From assembly GCA_028564705.1 (NCBI GenBank), contig JAPXFQ010002095.1, forward strand, positions 868,001 to 932,000: a DNA stretch of 64,000 nucleotides, written 5' to 3'. The position numbers were made by a program, and so were the translations under genes. Shown piece by piece: positions 25,951 through 37,972 of this stretch. Positions within the stretch are counted from its first letter, which is position 1; each line of letters opens with the position of its first letter. The notes beneath the pieces are model-generated. The model saw only the letters and a program-made list of their open reading frames with translations, did not search any database and was not told where the DNA came from. Source of the stretch: Apricaphanius iberus (taxonomy: Eukaryota > Chordata > Actinopteri > Cyprinodontiformes > Aphaniidae).

Positions 25951-28559
25951 ACTAAAAGTTCAGTTTATTAAGTCAAGCGATGCTGTGTATATTATTGATT
26001 TGCTGATAATCCAAAAAAAACAGCCACCAACGGGAGAGATCATGGAAAGTATTGTGTAAGTTCACTGTGTGTTTCCAACACAGCTTCCATTATTCTGTCA
26101 ATGCTTCAGTAATCACATGCTGCCTATCAGGATGGACCATGTTCCTCTTTATGCTGTGCAACACTTCAGCAGATTAATCATGTCTGAGACGAGGACCGGC
26201 CATGTGAAAGGCTGAGGTGTCATCTTGAAGGATTTAAATATAGTTTTTGGTATGTAATCATTTTTGGTTTTCCAGAGTGGAAAACACTGAGTTGATGCAA
26301 CAACATAAACAGTGATAGATGCATTTAAATTTGCTATATTAGCCTTAACGTGTTACACAAAGGCACAACTCTGACAAAACTGCAAAGAAAGCTGCTTATA
26401 CTTTACCAAACATTAATATATTGGTCAATATTCAATGAAGTGGCAGTTTCATATAATCTGATGAATTAAAATGAACTAACAAGGACACAGTAAATAATAG
26501 ACAAAAACAAACATAACCTAATAATTTATAAAATACTTAAAAATATTTCCCAAAATAAGAATGTACAATAATCCAAAAATCAGGTAATTTTTTTCACTTA
26601 AATAGAGTCTTAAAAAATGAAATCGGGGTTAATAGTCACTGAACTCAACAACAACAAGCACCATGTTATTTAATGCACTTCATTCTGAGTTTAATTATAC
26701 AAATTCTTTGATGCATGAAGGAGTGTTTTCGCTGATTAATAACAACTGGAATGCCATAACTCTAATATGTTTATTTTTTGTTTTTTCTTTGATGTTTTGT
26801 ATTATGTTTTTATTTTATCCTCCATTCACCCAAAGCCTTTCGTCCAATGACTGCTGGAGAAACTGAAAAGAGAAGCAGGTAAGCGCGATGGAGGGATGGA
26901 CATTTAGGCCCAGAGTCTGTGTGAAATGTTCGGTATGATAAGTAAAATTACCTCAGTTTTACACTATTTTCATAAAAGCTGTATCACCTGATCAGGCTGG
27001 TTTTATTTAAGACTAACTGCTGCTAAAAGTACCAGAAATTGGTCATTACATGCTTCGCTCCTTTCACCCTCTTGGCCCCAACTCTGTTAAATAACTGTTA
27101 GTGATAGCAGTAGGTGAACAGCTTTCATTGCACGGAACACCAACATATTATTAAACTCCGCTAAGAGCTGGTATTTTAAGAAACCATGTTTTGGAAAGAG
27201 TTGCAGGAACTGAGCGCACTCTGCATGTCACGCTGGTACAGAAAGGCCTCATCAGAAACACAGCTGTCATTCCTGAAGACTTCAAGCTGCTTCATGAACA
27301 AAAAAAACATACAAAAGAATCCGACTGTGCTCTACTTTATTTGCTAACTTATTAATTCATTTTTCAAACATGAGCCTCCAGTTCTCAAGCACATCTGAAT
27401 TCGCCTCTTTTTGTGTGTCAGGCATGAATTTGCGGTTATTCTGATGTAGGAGTACTGGTGATAAACCGTGTAAAAAGGCCAATAAAGAGTGGCATGTTAT
27501 AATAACCTACCAATAACAAGCCTTGGGTTGAAAAATCACTATTTGTTTAAAATTAAAATGAGAGCAGACCCAACATTTCTCTGTGCGAGATTACAGTGCA
27601 GCAGTAAGAATAAATGACCAGATTATTTCCGTTCTAAGGGAAAACAGGACCTACCCTCAGAGAAGTCTTCCCCTGCTGGCCAAGATTAGAATCACTTCTT
27701 AGATCCCCTTTTGTATCAAAAATATTGAATAAAAACAAATATTATAATGTTATGGAGAAATTTGACTCAAAGGTTTTTACATAAACACAGGGACAGAAGC
27801 AAAGGGTCACATTTATAAAAAAAATACCAATATGTTCATCTAAATGTGCAGCTGTGAAGAGTTAAAAAGGATTGCTTTCTGAGTGACTGAAACGGTCATC
27901 TTTGTTTCTGGTATTCACAGCTAAAACACATCATCCAATAAAAAGGTGTTCCTGTTTGTTTCCAAACCAAAAAACTGTCCAATTTTATTGAGATCCCCTG
28001 CAATAGACCAAAAGAGTTATACGAGCTTTTTGGACTCATCTGTGTCTTCCTGAGCTGGGGTATAAATGCAGCTGTTCTTTTTTGGGCCTCAAAGGTTTGT
28101 TAGAGAACATTAGAGCTCAAACAGCATCATTAACACAGCAGACAGGTCAGGGAACAGTTCCTGTTCACTCCACATACACCTGAACAAACATTGTATTGTT
28201 TTCTTTCATCAAAAAACTTGGCTGTACTTTGAGTTTATCTATCAAACGAAATATTATAAAAATACAATAAAGTTTGTGGTTATAATGTAAAATGTGAAGA
28301 AGTTAAAGGGCTAACAATAGTTTTCTAAGGGTCTATGTGTCTTATAGTTTAATACATTTTGTGCAGCAGAGTGAAAATGTTTATTCAACATTTGAATGCA
28401 TTTTCAAATAATTTGAAAAAACACAGAAATACAATAAAAAAAAAATCAGGTTCAGCTTCTTACTCACCCCAAGTATTTAAGAGCCAGCCTGAATCTTTCA
28501 GCAGTATTCATGTTCACTTCCTCCATCAAATGCAATTCAAATTCCAACATTTATTGATC
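25951..28559. other. no gene recognised
   Basis: AT-rich anonymous DNA with no terminal repeats or homology found. Confidence 0.5.
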
Positions 28560-28640
28560 CCAGAGGGAAATTAAGTAATGATAATAATATCCATAACAAT
28601 ATGCATAATATAATAATGATAATAATAATAATAATAATAC
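28560..28640. repeat. (TAA/TGA)n microsatellite after retroelement-like tail
   Basis: 'tttattgatcccagagggaa' (antisense retroelement tail) is followed by ATAATAATA runs. This is the usual arrangement where a LINE tail seeds a microsatellite. Confidence 0.6.
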
Positions 28641-28721
28641 ACATTTAGGCCGCAGCAGGACTGTTAAAGGAAAATTCTGTTTTTTTTTTGTAACAGTCCT
28701 GCTGCAGTATAAATGTGTATT
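28636..28721. repeat. 31-bp inverted repeat (hairpin)
   Basis: Arms 28636-28666 and 28691-28721 match at 28 of 31 positions with a 24-base T-rich loop. The TTAA insertion site of the MITE at 28668 lies in the left arm. Confidence 0.75.
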
Positions 28722-28996
28722 ACGTCAAATCGGCCCAGAAGAAAACCAAGAAGCACTTTGGAGGTGTTCGTCAATCCAAGGGGAATATAAACATGGTCAA
28801 ATGACTGCGTTTGGAGCAGATTAAACCTTATCACAAGCAGAATTTGCCCTGCCCAGAGCACTGCTGAATATAAATACTACTGAATGGCTCAGACTGGCTC
28901 CAAAATTCTCTGGATGAGTAAAAAAAACACATGAAATTTGCTAAAAATAAGGTCTAGGTAAAAACAAAACAAAAAACCCCTGAAATTCCCCTTTAA
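28664..28996. mobile_element. TTAA-flanked MITE, short relative of the 47-48 kb element
   Basis: Element 28668-28992 between two TTAA sites. It starts AGGAAAATTCTGTTTTTT and ends with the inverse of AGGGGAATTTCAGGGGTTTT. It shares GACTGGCTCCAAA and AAGGTCTAGG near the right end with the 47.2-48.2 kb element. Confidence 0.55.
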
Positions 28997-29942
28997 TGGA
29001 CGCCACATTTATCTCATTTTCATTTGTAAATAAAACGTTTGGGAACCATCTATAGCTTCACTTCGCGAAGATACCAGATTTTATGTATGTTTCAGAAAAA
29101 TCTGTCCTCAGTATTATCGTATCAGCATGCCAGTATTGATTTCTACATGCAAATAACTGCCATGAATTATGCGTTTTGACATTAATAGCGAGGAGATTCC
29201 ACCAATCAAGAGGTCTACAGAAACAAAACTAAAACCCAGTCAAATGAAAAACAAAATGTTCCCTGAAGCAGAGACGGCTAAAGACCATTCCAGTAAAAAT
29301 AGAAAACAGCGTCCTTCAGACACTGAAACAATGAGCGTGGAGCTGGGCCTGGGCCAACTGGAGCTCCCAGCCTTTTCCTTCCTGCTGACAAGAAAGCAGC
29401 AGAGAGTCACAAAGCGTTTCCTCCTGCCCGCTGCAGACCGAGGTCGTCTCAACCTTTATTCACCAACAGTGCAAAGCACCTGAAAAGACGCAGACAGTTA
29501 AAGTGTTTTTATAAAAAAACGACGTGCATGATGAAAACGGCTAATGGGCCACTGGGGAAGCTGCCAAAAGGCCAGAGTGGTCGGAGGAAACGGTTCCCAG
29601 GCCTCTGAGAAAGAACAGTGGCTCTGTTTCCAGCGTGGCGGATTTAAATTCTTTCTCTCGTGCTGCTGAACACCAACGAGACGTTTCACATGGAGACCAA
29701 AACAGTTTGTTAAATCAACTGCAGCTCACCCAGTGCACTCACTGTTCAGCACAAACCACCCAGCAGCATAACTAATGGTTTATCAGGGAAAAAGCAAGAT
29801 AACAGGTTCAGAAATCAGAAATCAGATCAGATATAAGCCGGACGGGCAAGCATGACGACACAGACACATTTCTGTAGCGTTGATTCGAGGAGTTTCCAGA
29901 TCTTACCATAACAGCAGAGCAGACACATCCTTGAGTTTTTAC

Positions 29943-30024
29943 CTTTCCGGCTCCAGAACCGGTACTTGCGGCGCCGTTTCATGACCAGTCCACTGAAGGT
30001 CTCTTTCTTATACGAGTTATCAGC
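29943..30024 (-). CDS. candidate exon, minus strand (unknown gene)
   Basis: An 82-nt block with acceptor cactgattag before GCTGATAAC and donor CGGAAAG/GTAAAA (phase 0 in, phase 1 out). It encodes ADNSYKKETFSGL followed by a strongly basic VMKRRRKYRFWSRK. The internal ATG (29982) could equally be a start codon in an alternative first exon. The phase-1 exit is the same as that of the block at 37.4 kb, as two alternative starts of one gene would show. Codons are GC-rich against an AT-rich background. The protein is not recognised. Confidence 0.3.
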
Positions 30025-31191
30025 CTAATCAGTGAGCTCTTCCTCATTGTGAAGTCCAGACCTATGAGGAAGACCTAACTGTCTCAGATAGGACGTCCAA
30101 TAATGACTGCACAGGTGGTCCATGTTGTGTCCCAGTGGGGAGACGAAGGTGTATGAAAAGAGGCAGCAAAAAAATTAGACATAAAAATCACTGCGTTTGA
30201 GAGACGTCCAAAAATAGTCAACCGTTTAGTGAACGGCTTTCTTCCTTCCTCCTGATCACGCAAGGAGGTAGCTGAGACCGGCCTGTAATGGTACATTCAC
30301 ACCGCAGGCTTTATCCGCGTCAGGCAAAGCTCACAAAGCATCTAGTTTGACTGTCAGAAGCACCAAAGAATCACCCACCCGGCAGCATCCTTACATCATT
30401 CTGTCTTCCATGAGAAGGAATATCCCACGTTTCACAAAAGTGATGAACAGAGTCAACATTACTGGTCCTCAGGATTCAGCAGTCTAAAACGGCTGTTTAT
30501 TTTTTCTTTTTTTATTTCTTTAGCTCAGCTTGAACTCAAAAGGTAAAGAAGAGTACAGTAAGTTTCTGAGAAAAACCTCCCAGTCAAACAATGGCAGTCA
30601 GAACAAGGAAGCAACACGCATCCCAGTCAGGAAGCTGCAGCTGGTGAATGGAAAGAAAAACACTCTCCTGACTGAATCACAGCACTAGCTCACATTTCTA
30701 CTAATATTCAGGATTAATCTCATAAACATGTTGAACAAGGTGACCCCTCCTGAATCCTCTGACAGATAATTACTTCTGAAACAGAGAAGATTTTTATATT
30801 TAAATCAAGCGAAAATGTAATTAAAATTCAAATCTGTTTAATAAAATCTCTAATACTGCAAACTAATGAATCGATGGTACACAACAATTCATGTTGATGG
30901 CTTATTTAAGATTTCAAAAAAACAAAACTAGCATTAAAGCATTTTGCTTTCCAAACAAAAGTCGTAAAAATAAATGCACCTATAAATGTATTAACAAAAG
31001 AAGTTTCAATTACAAAAAACTTTCTCTATTAAAGACCAACTGATTATGTTGTTTATGTTCATGATGAAGAAACAAATATTTGAGTATTTGTCTCCACCTG
31101 CTGGAACATCCCACTCCAGCCACAACTTTTAATCTGTGAGTTTATTTAGCATGTTCTGAGTTATACTACACAAACCAACATAAGAAACACA

Positions 31192-33199
31192 CAGGGCCCA
31201 AAAAAATAATAATTAGTCAGCCACAAATTATACAAATTCTCCCACTTAAAAAGATGAGAGCGGTCTGTAATTTTCATCATAGGAATACCTCAACTATAAA
31301 AGAACAAAATGAGAAAAAATAACCAGGAAATCTTATGGTCTGGTTTTTAAAGAACTTATATGCAAATTATGGTGGAAAATAAGTATTTGGTCAATAGCAA
31401 AAGTTAATCTCAATACTTTAGATACAGATAAGGAGTAAAATTCTGAAGAAGTGAAGGAGAGGGGAGAACGCCATAAAGCAGCAAGACAGGAGACCATCTG
31501 GACCACTTATATGGTGAGCTAATGCTAAAGTAGGCTAAAAATAAGCTAAAGCCCAACGTCAAACTGTGTAAATGCTGATGTATTAAGGTTTTATTTATAG
31601 GTGTTTCAGATAAATGTCCTGTAAAATCATTAGTCATATTACACCTTATCTTTGTAGGTTGGTTTTGGAGTCTGACAAAAGCCACAGACTACGCAGTATG
31701 TTGAACATCACCATCCCATCCTCCATTGTTAAATGCGTAGCCTAGCAACATACACCTTGCTCACTAAAGCAGACCTCCGTGATCGTAAACTGGCGATCAG
31801 TAAAATAAAACACCTATTTCTAACGCTTCTCTATTCTTGCGTTGTCCTTAATCCACATATGAAAAGTCAGGCTATCTGACTGTTGTGGCATTGTGTGCGA
31901 ACAGCTCTGTACACAAAGTGTTTGCTTCGACTTCAGAGAGAACTTCCGGGTCGGGTCACTCGCCTCAAACAAAAATACCAAAATCAAAAATGAGCTCTCG
32001 TTATCCGTTTTTTTCCATTTTCGTTTTCTGATCATAAACGAAAAATCAGATAAAGTTTGGGTCCGTGATCCGTTTTTTCGTGTGAAACAAAAAATGAAAA
32101 AACGAACTGTCTGAATGTACATGGACCCACCTGTAGGTCTCCAGCAGGTTTCCACTGTTGCTGCTATTTTGGCCCATTCCTCCATGTTTTGGGACTTTCT
32201 ATGCGGCTGAGATCTGCAGACTGGCTCGGCCAATCCAGGACCTTGAAATGCTTCTTAGGAAGCCCCTCCTCCTTGGTTACCATGGCGATGTTTTGGGGAT
32301 CATTGTTATGCGTTTCATCTTCAACGCTCTCACTGATGGAAGGAGGTTTTCACTCTAAATGCCACCATACATGGCCCCATTCATTCTTCCTGGTCCCACA
32401 GCATGATGCTTCCACCCCCATGCTTCACATTAGCTATGCTGTAGAGTTTTTACCAAAAAGTTCTGCTTTGGTTCCATCTGAGCGTATGACATTCTCCCAA
32501 TCCTCTCCTGGATCATCCAGATGCTCTCTAGCAGACTTCAGACGGGCCTGGACATGTCCTGGCTTAAGCAGGGGGACACATCTGGCGCTGCAGGCGGCAT
32601 AGTGTGTTACTGATGGTAGCCTTTGTTACTTTGGTCCCATTCATTAGGTCCCCCCGTGTGGTTCTGGGATTGTTGCTCACCGTTCACAGGTTGAGATCTT
32701 GGTGGAGCCCCAGATGGAGGGAGATTATCAACGGTCTTGGATGTCTTCCATTTTCTGATAATTGGTTTCTTCACACCAAGCTGCTTACCTGTTGCAGATT
32801 CAGTCTTCCCAGCCAACCTGTTTCTGGTGTCCTTTGACAGCTCTTAGGTCATTGTGGAGTTTGAGGCTGTGGACAGGTGTCTTTTATACTGGTAACCAGT
32901 TCGAACAGGAGCCATTAATACAGGTAACGAGTGGAGGACAGAGGAGCCTCTTATAGAAGAAATTACAGGTCAGTGAGAGACAGAAATCTGGCTGTTTGTA
33001 GGTGATAAATACTTATTTTCCACCATAATTTGCAAATAAATTCTTTAAAAATCAGACCGTGTGATTTTCTGTATATGGTTTTCTCATTATGTCTCTGATA
33101 CCTGAGGTAAAACTATTATGAAAATGACAGGCCTCTCATCTTTTTAAGTAGGAGAACTTGCACAGTTGGTGGCTGACTAAATACTTTTTTGCCCCACTG
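31192..33199 (-). mobile_element. Tc1/mariner-like transposon, degenerate, about 2 kb
   Basis: Long terminal inverted repeats of about 200 bp lie at 31192-31400 and 32990-33199. They share GTCAGCCAC, TTCTCC.ACTTAAAAAGATG and AATTATGGTGGAAAATAAGT. The right end is the classic GCCCCACTG. The interior carries remains of a minus-strand transposase (a helix-turn-helix-like K..GVKKPIIRKWK segment near 32770, DNDPKH-region DNA near 32270) broken by stops and frameshifts. A block at about 31820-32130 does not look like transposase and may be a nested insertion. The element is inactive. Confidence 0.8.
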
Positions 33200-35286
33200 T
33201 TACAGGGGAAATAAATAACCTATTACTGCTTCTAATCACAGATGTTTTCATCTCCATTTTTGAATTGAATGCGAACAAAGTGCTCACCCATCTGAATTTC
33301 CTTTTCCTACATCAAAAGCAACAACCGAACCGCCGTTTTCATGTGTTACAGAAAATAATAAATCATTTTTAAGGCACAATGAACTGAGCTGTCCAAGACA
33401 ACCACTATAGAAGTAAGACCCTCCCAGCGGAGGACAGTCAGAGGTTTTAGCTCAAGATGAACGAGAATCAGTGCAGCGAAACAATTCCAGCGACAGCAGG
33501 CAAGCAGGCCACACAGCTCCTAATTCATACAGTCCCACCGCTTCTTTCTGAGCCCAGAACAAGGAGTTTCATTGTTGATAAATGACCCGACTGTCTTCAG
33601 AGAAACAGAAGCACTAGTACAGTACAAGGTCCACAGCTGAGCTCTAAAACTGCTCTGTGTACATCTAGTAGGGGTGAACGGCGCAAAAAAAGTAATGGTT
33701 CGGTATGTCTTTGGTTTTCTTTAATCAAGAGACATGAATATATATGCACATATGAAATTTTTTTTTTACTTGATCAGCATTAAACTAAGAAAATTCCTTC
33801 CTGAATTACTTCTTTTTAAATTCTTATAATTAATTTAATTTGATAATTTTCTACAACTTAAAGGGGTAAAAGCATATAATTAATTGTTTAATTGAATTAA
33901 ATAAATCAAATAGTACAAGCAGACATAGCCAGAGTAGAACACAAAAGAACCATTTGAAAATAGTCAGTGCTAATGCTTGGACATTTTTAAATAACACATT
34001 TCCTAAATTTGAGAATAAAACATGCATAAATCTGTAGAGTTTTGATATTTCAACAGCCTTGTCTTCCAGCTGTACTTGAATACAACATGGGTAGTTATTG
34101 GGAAAAGCCCTTCTCATCGAGAGGGTGCGATTGGATGCTTCTGGTAGCCATGGTGAAGTCAGCTGTTTTTTCCCCCTCCAGTATCAGCTATATTTCCATT
34201 CAGCTTGACATTGTTTCACGTGAGTCATTCAGCTCAATGCAAAAGGTTGTTATGGACCTCGTTGCTGCTGAAGGATGCGTACGCTGATAGGCAAGTGCCG
34301 ATTCACCACAAATTGATTAATTGCGATGTGAAATGTTTTAAATCCATTACGATTCAAAAGTGTTCAAAAATCAATCATTATTTCTAATAATAAAATGAAA
34401 AAACCCACTAAAGTCTGGCGCAGTGCAGGAAACATTTTTGGGAACGGATATTGGTATCAGAGCTTTAGTGATTGGTTTATTTTCAAATAAAGAATAATAA
34501 TAATAATTTCTATTTAGATTTTAAAGTGATGTTTGTAATGACTGACTTGTAAAAGGTGATCTGAAGTTTATTTATTTTTTATTCACAGGAACAGGAATAC
34601 TTAAAAAATGTTAAAATAAAAAATCTTCTTTAAGTAAACAGAATAGAAATGAAGTGTTTAAAGATTGGACTAAGTGTGCTCTTTTATGGAATTAAAATAT
34701 GATCACGCTATACTATTCTTCTAGTTCCAACACATCTTGAAGTGGAAAGTAAGTCTGTAAGACATTTTTAAAAATGCCTAATTGGCGAGAAAACACTAGG
34801 TTCTGGCTTGGTCCATCTTCCTGTTTCTACTGATGATGCTGCCTCCACTACGTTTCCCAACAGCTTTTGCTTTAAAAAATATAACAAATCTTGTAAATCC
34901 TAATCTTTTATGGCTGAAATTTGAACAAAATGTTTTCACAGTGTTCATAGAAACATAGCCTGCTGGAAATGAAACTTTCCAAACCTAATGGTTCATTTCC
35001 AAAGCATTTGTTTGTGGGAAATGGGAGGAACACAAAAACTTTATACATAAAAAATGGTCGTCATTATAAAATAATGTCCTTTTAAACAATTTTAGGAGCA
35101 GAACAGAGAGCCTGATACTGCGGCTTGTTAAATGTAGAGAACTGTAGCCGTCCTGAAATGCAGACAGTCTCTATATGTTGGAAGGAAAGCTGGATCATCT
35201 ATTTGTAATGAACGGCATCATTATAAGACGCAGCGAAGCGAAGGAGCGACTGCTGCACGACCTATTTGGCTGAATCTCAATCAGGC
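33200..35286. other. no gene recognised
   Basis: AT-rich DNA between the Tc1 element and the G27 tract. Short T and A runs only. Confidence 0.5.
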
Positions 35287-35313
35287 GGGGGGGGGGGGGG
35301 GGGGGGGGGGGGG
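35287..35313 (+). repeat. poly-G tract (G27)
   Basis: 27 consecutive G on the plus strand (C27 on the minus), directly followed by CGTGGGG. Capable of intramolecular G-quadruplex formation. The length may be unreliable if it comes from assembly. Confidence 0.9.
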
Positions 35314-35679
35314 CGTGGGGACGTTACACAAATAAACCAAACAACACACTGAAAACCGGGGTTCCTATCAGCATGCAGCCATGGGATTTAACATGAAGCT
35401 CACTTGAGTTCGCCAGCTTCTCTGGGATCAATGATCAGGAAATGATGTGAAATCTTTGTTTCCGCTGATTGTAAACTCCTCCTCACCTCTCCCAGACCCC
35501 CGTTCCTGGTCTGGGATCAGTTTCATTCAAAATTATAAGTAGGTAAAGTGGGATGTTCATCGGTATATCAAATGTAGGCTTTCACATTCAATTAACACAT
35601 TGTGTTGAAAATAATTCAGCATTCAGAATTAATAGAGCCGGTATAGAGGGTAAATTATTTTGCCTCTCTGTATATGACC

Positions 35680-36074
35680 AAGTTAATCAGCGAAAAATTA
35701 AGACCAATAATTTGGGTTTTTTAGCCTGTCAGAAGAAAGAAAATGGGAGCTAATTTTTCAAAGTCATAAATTTCCTGATGGTATTTATTCATCTATAAAT
35801 GTCACAGTCTAAACCTAAATATTTTACTAAATACTCAAATTAAACTATATCTATGAAGCGTTTTTCATACAAGAATTGCATCTTAAAGTGTTTCACAGAT
35901 GAAAATATTTAGTTCCTTAACTAAATATTTATTTTATAATAAGATATTTAATTTGAAACTGACATTTATAAATGAATAAATAAACAGACACAAATTTGAT
36001 TGTAAAACTCAACTTAATCTTATGACAGGCTAAATAACTGCTGTTAAATTTGCATCTTTACAAACTGCACCCCT
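35680..36074. repeat. foldback CTAAATATTTAG repeat, copy C (internally deleted)
   Basis: Left arm AATAATTTGGGTTTTTTAGC and right arm GACAGGCTAAATAACTGCTG with terminal TTTACAAACTGCACCCC. Only about 390 bp, with the central inverted section missing. Confidence 0.65.
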
Positions 36075-36089
36075 AAAACTGATAATGAT

Positions 36090-36372
36090 ACCAATGATAC
36101 ACCTTTTTTCAAACCGATACAATACTGATACTTGGATCTGAATACTTGCCAGTACTACCAATGCAGATTCTTCTACCTTACACAAAAAATGCAATAAAAT
36201 ATTAATAAGTTAGTGTAAAACTAAAATTTTAAGTGAAAATTTTTATTTTCTGTGAAATTATTCCAGTTTCCAAATTTTAAGTATCGGTTCACAGTATCAG
36301 TAAAGTAATTGATAAAAGTACTTAGAACGATATCGGCCCTGATACCCGACAGCAGTGTCGGTGCATCCTTAA
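36090..36372. mobile_element. hAT-like MITE fragment, same family as 38.5 kb
   Basis: It shares CTTTTTTCAAACCGAT, GATACTTGGATCTGA, TTTTAAGTATCGGTTCA and the terminus GGTGCATCCTTA with the copy at 38500-39005. The left end is lost. Confidence 0.55.
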
Positions 36373-37402
36373 TTATAACTGAAGGAAATAAATTAGCTGA
36401 TAAATTTGCAGCAAATGCAGCTGATGTCAGAGCTACTCTATGTTGAAGGAAACGTCAAACTAATGGAACAAAATGGGGAAACCAGCCTAGTTAACATAAC
36501 GTTTGCTGAAGATTTAGTTCCATAAATTAGAGCTTCATAAACAGGGATGCAGAGTCTGAAGTACTCGGTGTCCTCCATGTTATTAGTGCAACATTCTGGG
36601 CAGCTATATGCTGATGAATGCACCCGTCAGACTGACTCAAACAGGATGAGTCAAGGTAAGATTTTTACCTGTGGATGACCCACAGCCTACCTCACTTCCC
36701 TAATCAGTTTAAAACCTGTAGCTGTAACTATCTTTATGAGGGAACATTAAAGAGCTGCAGTGTTACCTAATCAGAGAAAAGTCCAAGTCTAACTCAGAGT
36801 GCACAAGTATTCCCAGCAGCGTGTTTACACAAGTAGGAGTTCCAAGATAAGACTAAATTATGCGTCTCTTCCTGCCTCAGATGGTTCTGTCCAAACAGAG
36901 CAGACAATCTGATCATGGGATGGTTGTGAGCAAATCTGCACTTCCAGATGCATGTTTGCAGCTTTGCAAAGATCTGCACAAATGCACACTGTTGGATCCG
37001 GTTTTAATAAGTTTGGCTGGTGCACAGAAGCATTGAAGGAACAGTTCCTCCAGTGGTCCTAGATTAGAGTGGGGAGAAAAGTTTGTCCTCCAGCCATCAG
37101 ACGCAGTCAGCAGGTTGGGACCTGCCTCTGAAGCTCCTCATACCTGACAGCAGGGCCTGTAGATGCATTAAGCTCAGACTTTTCCAACCTTTCCAAACCA
37201 GTCTGAGGAAAACAGGTGGGAGGATATGCAACGATAAAGCCACAAAATGGGTCAAAGGGAATCAACTAGTTTACAGGGGATTTCTTCTAAGAACTTTATG
37301 AACGTTAAGCAGGTAAATGAATGCGAGTTATTCCAAAAGTTTCAGTAAAACAAATAAAAACAGGTGAGGGAGGGAGAGTGTGAACATGTCCATTAAACCC
37401 AC

Positions 37403-37466
37403 CTCTATGCCCGCCGTCCAGACTGCGCTGCTTCCTCCGAATGGCGACCCTGTTGAAGCTCTCCAT
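37403..37466 (-). CDS. candidate first coding exon, minus strand (unknown gene, perhaps fgd4-like)
   Basis: An ATG in good context (GGGGAAAATGG) opens 21 codons, MESFNRVAIRRKQRSLDGGH plus R, and then reaches a good donor, AGAG/GTGGGT (phase 1 out). It lies at the edge of a GC- and CpG-rich block (37405-37850) in otherwise AT-rich sequence, as expected of a promoter with a first exon. The peptide is not recognised. Human FGD4 is the same-strand neighbour downstream of BICD1, so an alternative fgd4 start is one possibility. A non-coding or chance ORF is the alternative. Confidence 0.33.
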
Positions 37467-37850
37467 TTTCCCCTCATCCATGCTCCGTTCAATCATCCAG
37501 CCAGGCTGATCCTGAGAATCAATCAATGGCGAGCAAAGATCGAAAATAAAAGCGGCCCCTTCTTCCCAGCAAACCCAAAGCCGAGTCCAGCTGCTGCGCA
37601 GTGGCAACCCACCATGCGCGTGTCCGCCGGTCCGCCCGGGTCCAAGAAGTCAGCGACACCCAACCGGCGAGCAGCCAGCGACAGGGGAGCAGGAAACAAT
37701 CAGTGTTTACAGCCTCAGCCAGCCGGGCCAGCGTGATCCTTGCTCCCCCTTCAAAGTCACCTTGATGGGGTGGGGTGTTGCTCTGAGCTCCGCCCGTCCG
37801 ACCCGGCGCTGGCGGCTGGGTGGGAACGTTTCCAACAATCACAAGTAATT
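37405..37850 (-). promoter_or_regulatory. CpG-island-like block, possible promoter
   Basis: About 450 bp rich in GC and CpG (for example gtccgccggtccgcccggg and cgacccggcgctggc) within a mostly AT-rich region. It has GC-box-like GGCGGGG/CCGCCC strings and no TATA box. It overlaps the candidate minus-strand first exon at 37403-37466. The open frames on both strands here are long only because the DNA is GC-rich. Confidence 0.35.
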
Positions 37851-37972
37851 ACTATATCTTTCACGGTGGAGACTGGCTTCTATTTTAAACTGCACAGCAA
37901 AGTTGAGCTAGTGAGACACAGCAACTTTTAACGTTTGGTGACATTAAACTAAAACTTTCGTCTGTTTTACTG

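Noticed and set aside
29169..29483. 104-codon plus-strand frame, lysine-rich
   Set aside because: No recognisable domain, splice context or homology. The basic composition follows local A-richness.
31820..32233. 137-codon minus-strand frame
   Set aside because: It lies inside the degenerate Tc1 element, crosses the junction into transposase-derived DNA and matches nothing recognisable.
37380..37736. 118-codon plus-strand frame in the CpG-rich block
   Set aside because: No homology, and it overlaps a better-supported minus-strand exon candidate. Long frames on all strands are expected in GC-rich DNA.
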